A DNA stretch of 5,154 bases, taken from NCBI GenBank assembly GCA_027081495.1, contig JALWKJ010000091.1, positions 1 through 5,154 of the forward strand. The letters are read 5' to 3'. Source of the stretch: Campylobacterales bacterium. Lineage in GTDB: Bacteria > Campylobacterota > Campylobacteria > Campylobacterales > QNZT01. Each line of letters starts with the position of its first letter. Within the stretch, counting starts at the first letter, position 1. Both the position numbers and the translations under genes were made by a program. The notes under the pieces are model-generated. The model searched no databases and was not told where the DNA came from. It saw nothing but the letters and a program-made list of their open reading frames with translations. This document shows positions 4,995 through 5,154 of the stretch, one piece after another.

Positions 4995-5154
4995 GGTTTC
5001 GAGCTCTACTTTTTTATCTTCGCAAAACGGTTTTATCTTTTGAAGAATCTTGGTTTTTAAAAGCGCCCTTTCCGTTTTGTCAAAATGCGCCTCGCTTATG
5101 AGATCGCAGCGAATATATATCTTTTTATCTCTTCTGTTGTGGGAGATATATATT
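4974..5154 (-). CDS. Unidentified protein, C-terminal 59 residues (runs off the right edge)
   Basis: The reverse strand is open from the right edge (first full codon ends at 5153) to a TAA at 4976-4974, giving 59 residues. The visible part has a strand-like RRDKKIYIRCDLIS, then a charged, probably helical stretch (AHFDKTERALLKTKILQKI), and ends VELETLERLRY. Codon use matches the neighbouring genes, and no other long open frame is present here beyond the GAPDH stop at 4994. It overlaps the end of the GAPDH-like gene tail to tail by 21 nt. A strand followed by an amphipathic helix would suit the cytoplasmic tail of a transporter or channel, but nothing shows this directly, and I do not recognise the family. 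Confidence 0.65.
   Translation of the reverse strand, partial: IYISHNRRDKKIYIRCDLISEAHFDKTERALLKTKILQKIKPFCEDKKVELETLERLRY

Overview
The window looks like a chromosomal segment of a Campylobacterota (epsilonproteobacterial) species, probably a Sulfurimonas/Sulfurovum-type denitrifier. The grounds are AT-rich, A/T-ending codon use, tight operons with overlapping start/stop codons, and a fused siroheme decarboxylase of the heme d1 (cd1 nitrite reductase) type. The genus is an inference; no rRNA or other marker gene is present.

Left block (1-1158, minus strand): three tandem paralogous lipoprotein genes, the third cut by the left edge, spaced 15-16 nt apart, each later copy with its own Shine-Dalgarno just after the preceding stop codon. 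Near-identical blocks alternate with strongly diverged ones, so the array looks like recent tandem duplication plus conversion or diversification. A 155-nt gap (1159-1313) holds its likely promoter and a weak Crp/Fnr-type dyad.

Middle block (1314-2912): a minus-strand pair, a fused AhbA-AhbB/NirDL-like siroheme decarboxylase followed by a small two-helix membrane protein, overlapping by 4 nt. The control region upstream holds a near-consensus FNR box centred 41.5 bp before the inferred start point of the decarboxylase transcript. Just downstream lies an 18-bp perfect inverted repeat around a GC-rich 57-nt loop, which would form the 5' leader (or a small MITE-like insertion). The divergent plus-strand gene, a single-helix membrane-anchored protein, has a possible extended -10 at the mirror-image distance from the same FNR box.

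Right block (2913-5154, plus strand): the membrane-anchored protein, a short-chain dehydrogenase/reductase (SDR), and a divergent GAPDH-family protein that starts with TTG inside the SDR stop codon. The GAPDH keeps the catalytic Cys and His but has lost several normally invariant residues, so its substrate is open. A further minus-strand gene enters from the right edge and overlaps the GAPDH 3' end tail to tail by 21 nt.

The most notable items are the mosaic lipoprotein array, the FNR-box plus inverted-repeat control region, and the atypical GAPDH coupled to an SDR.
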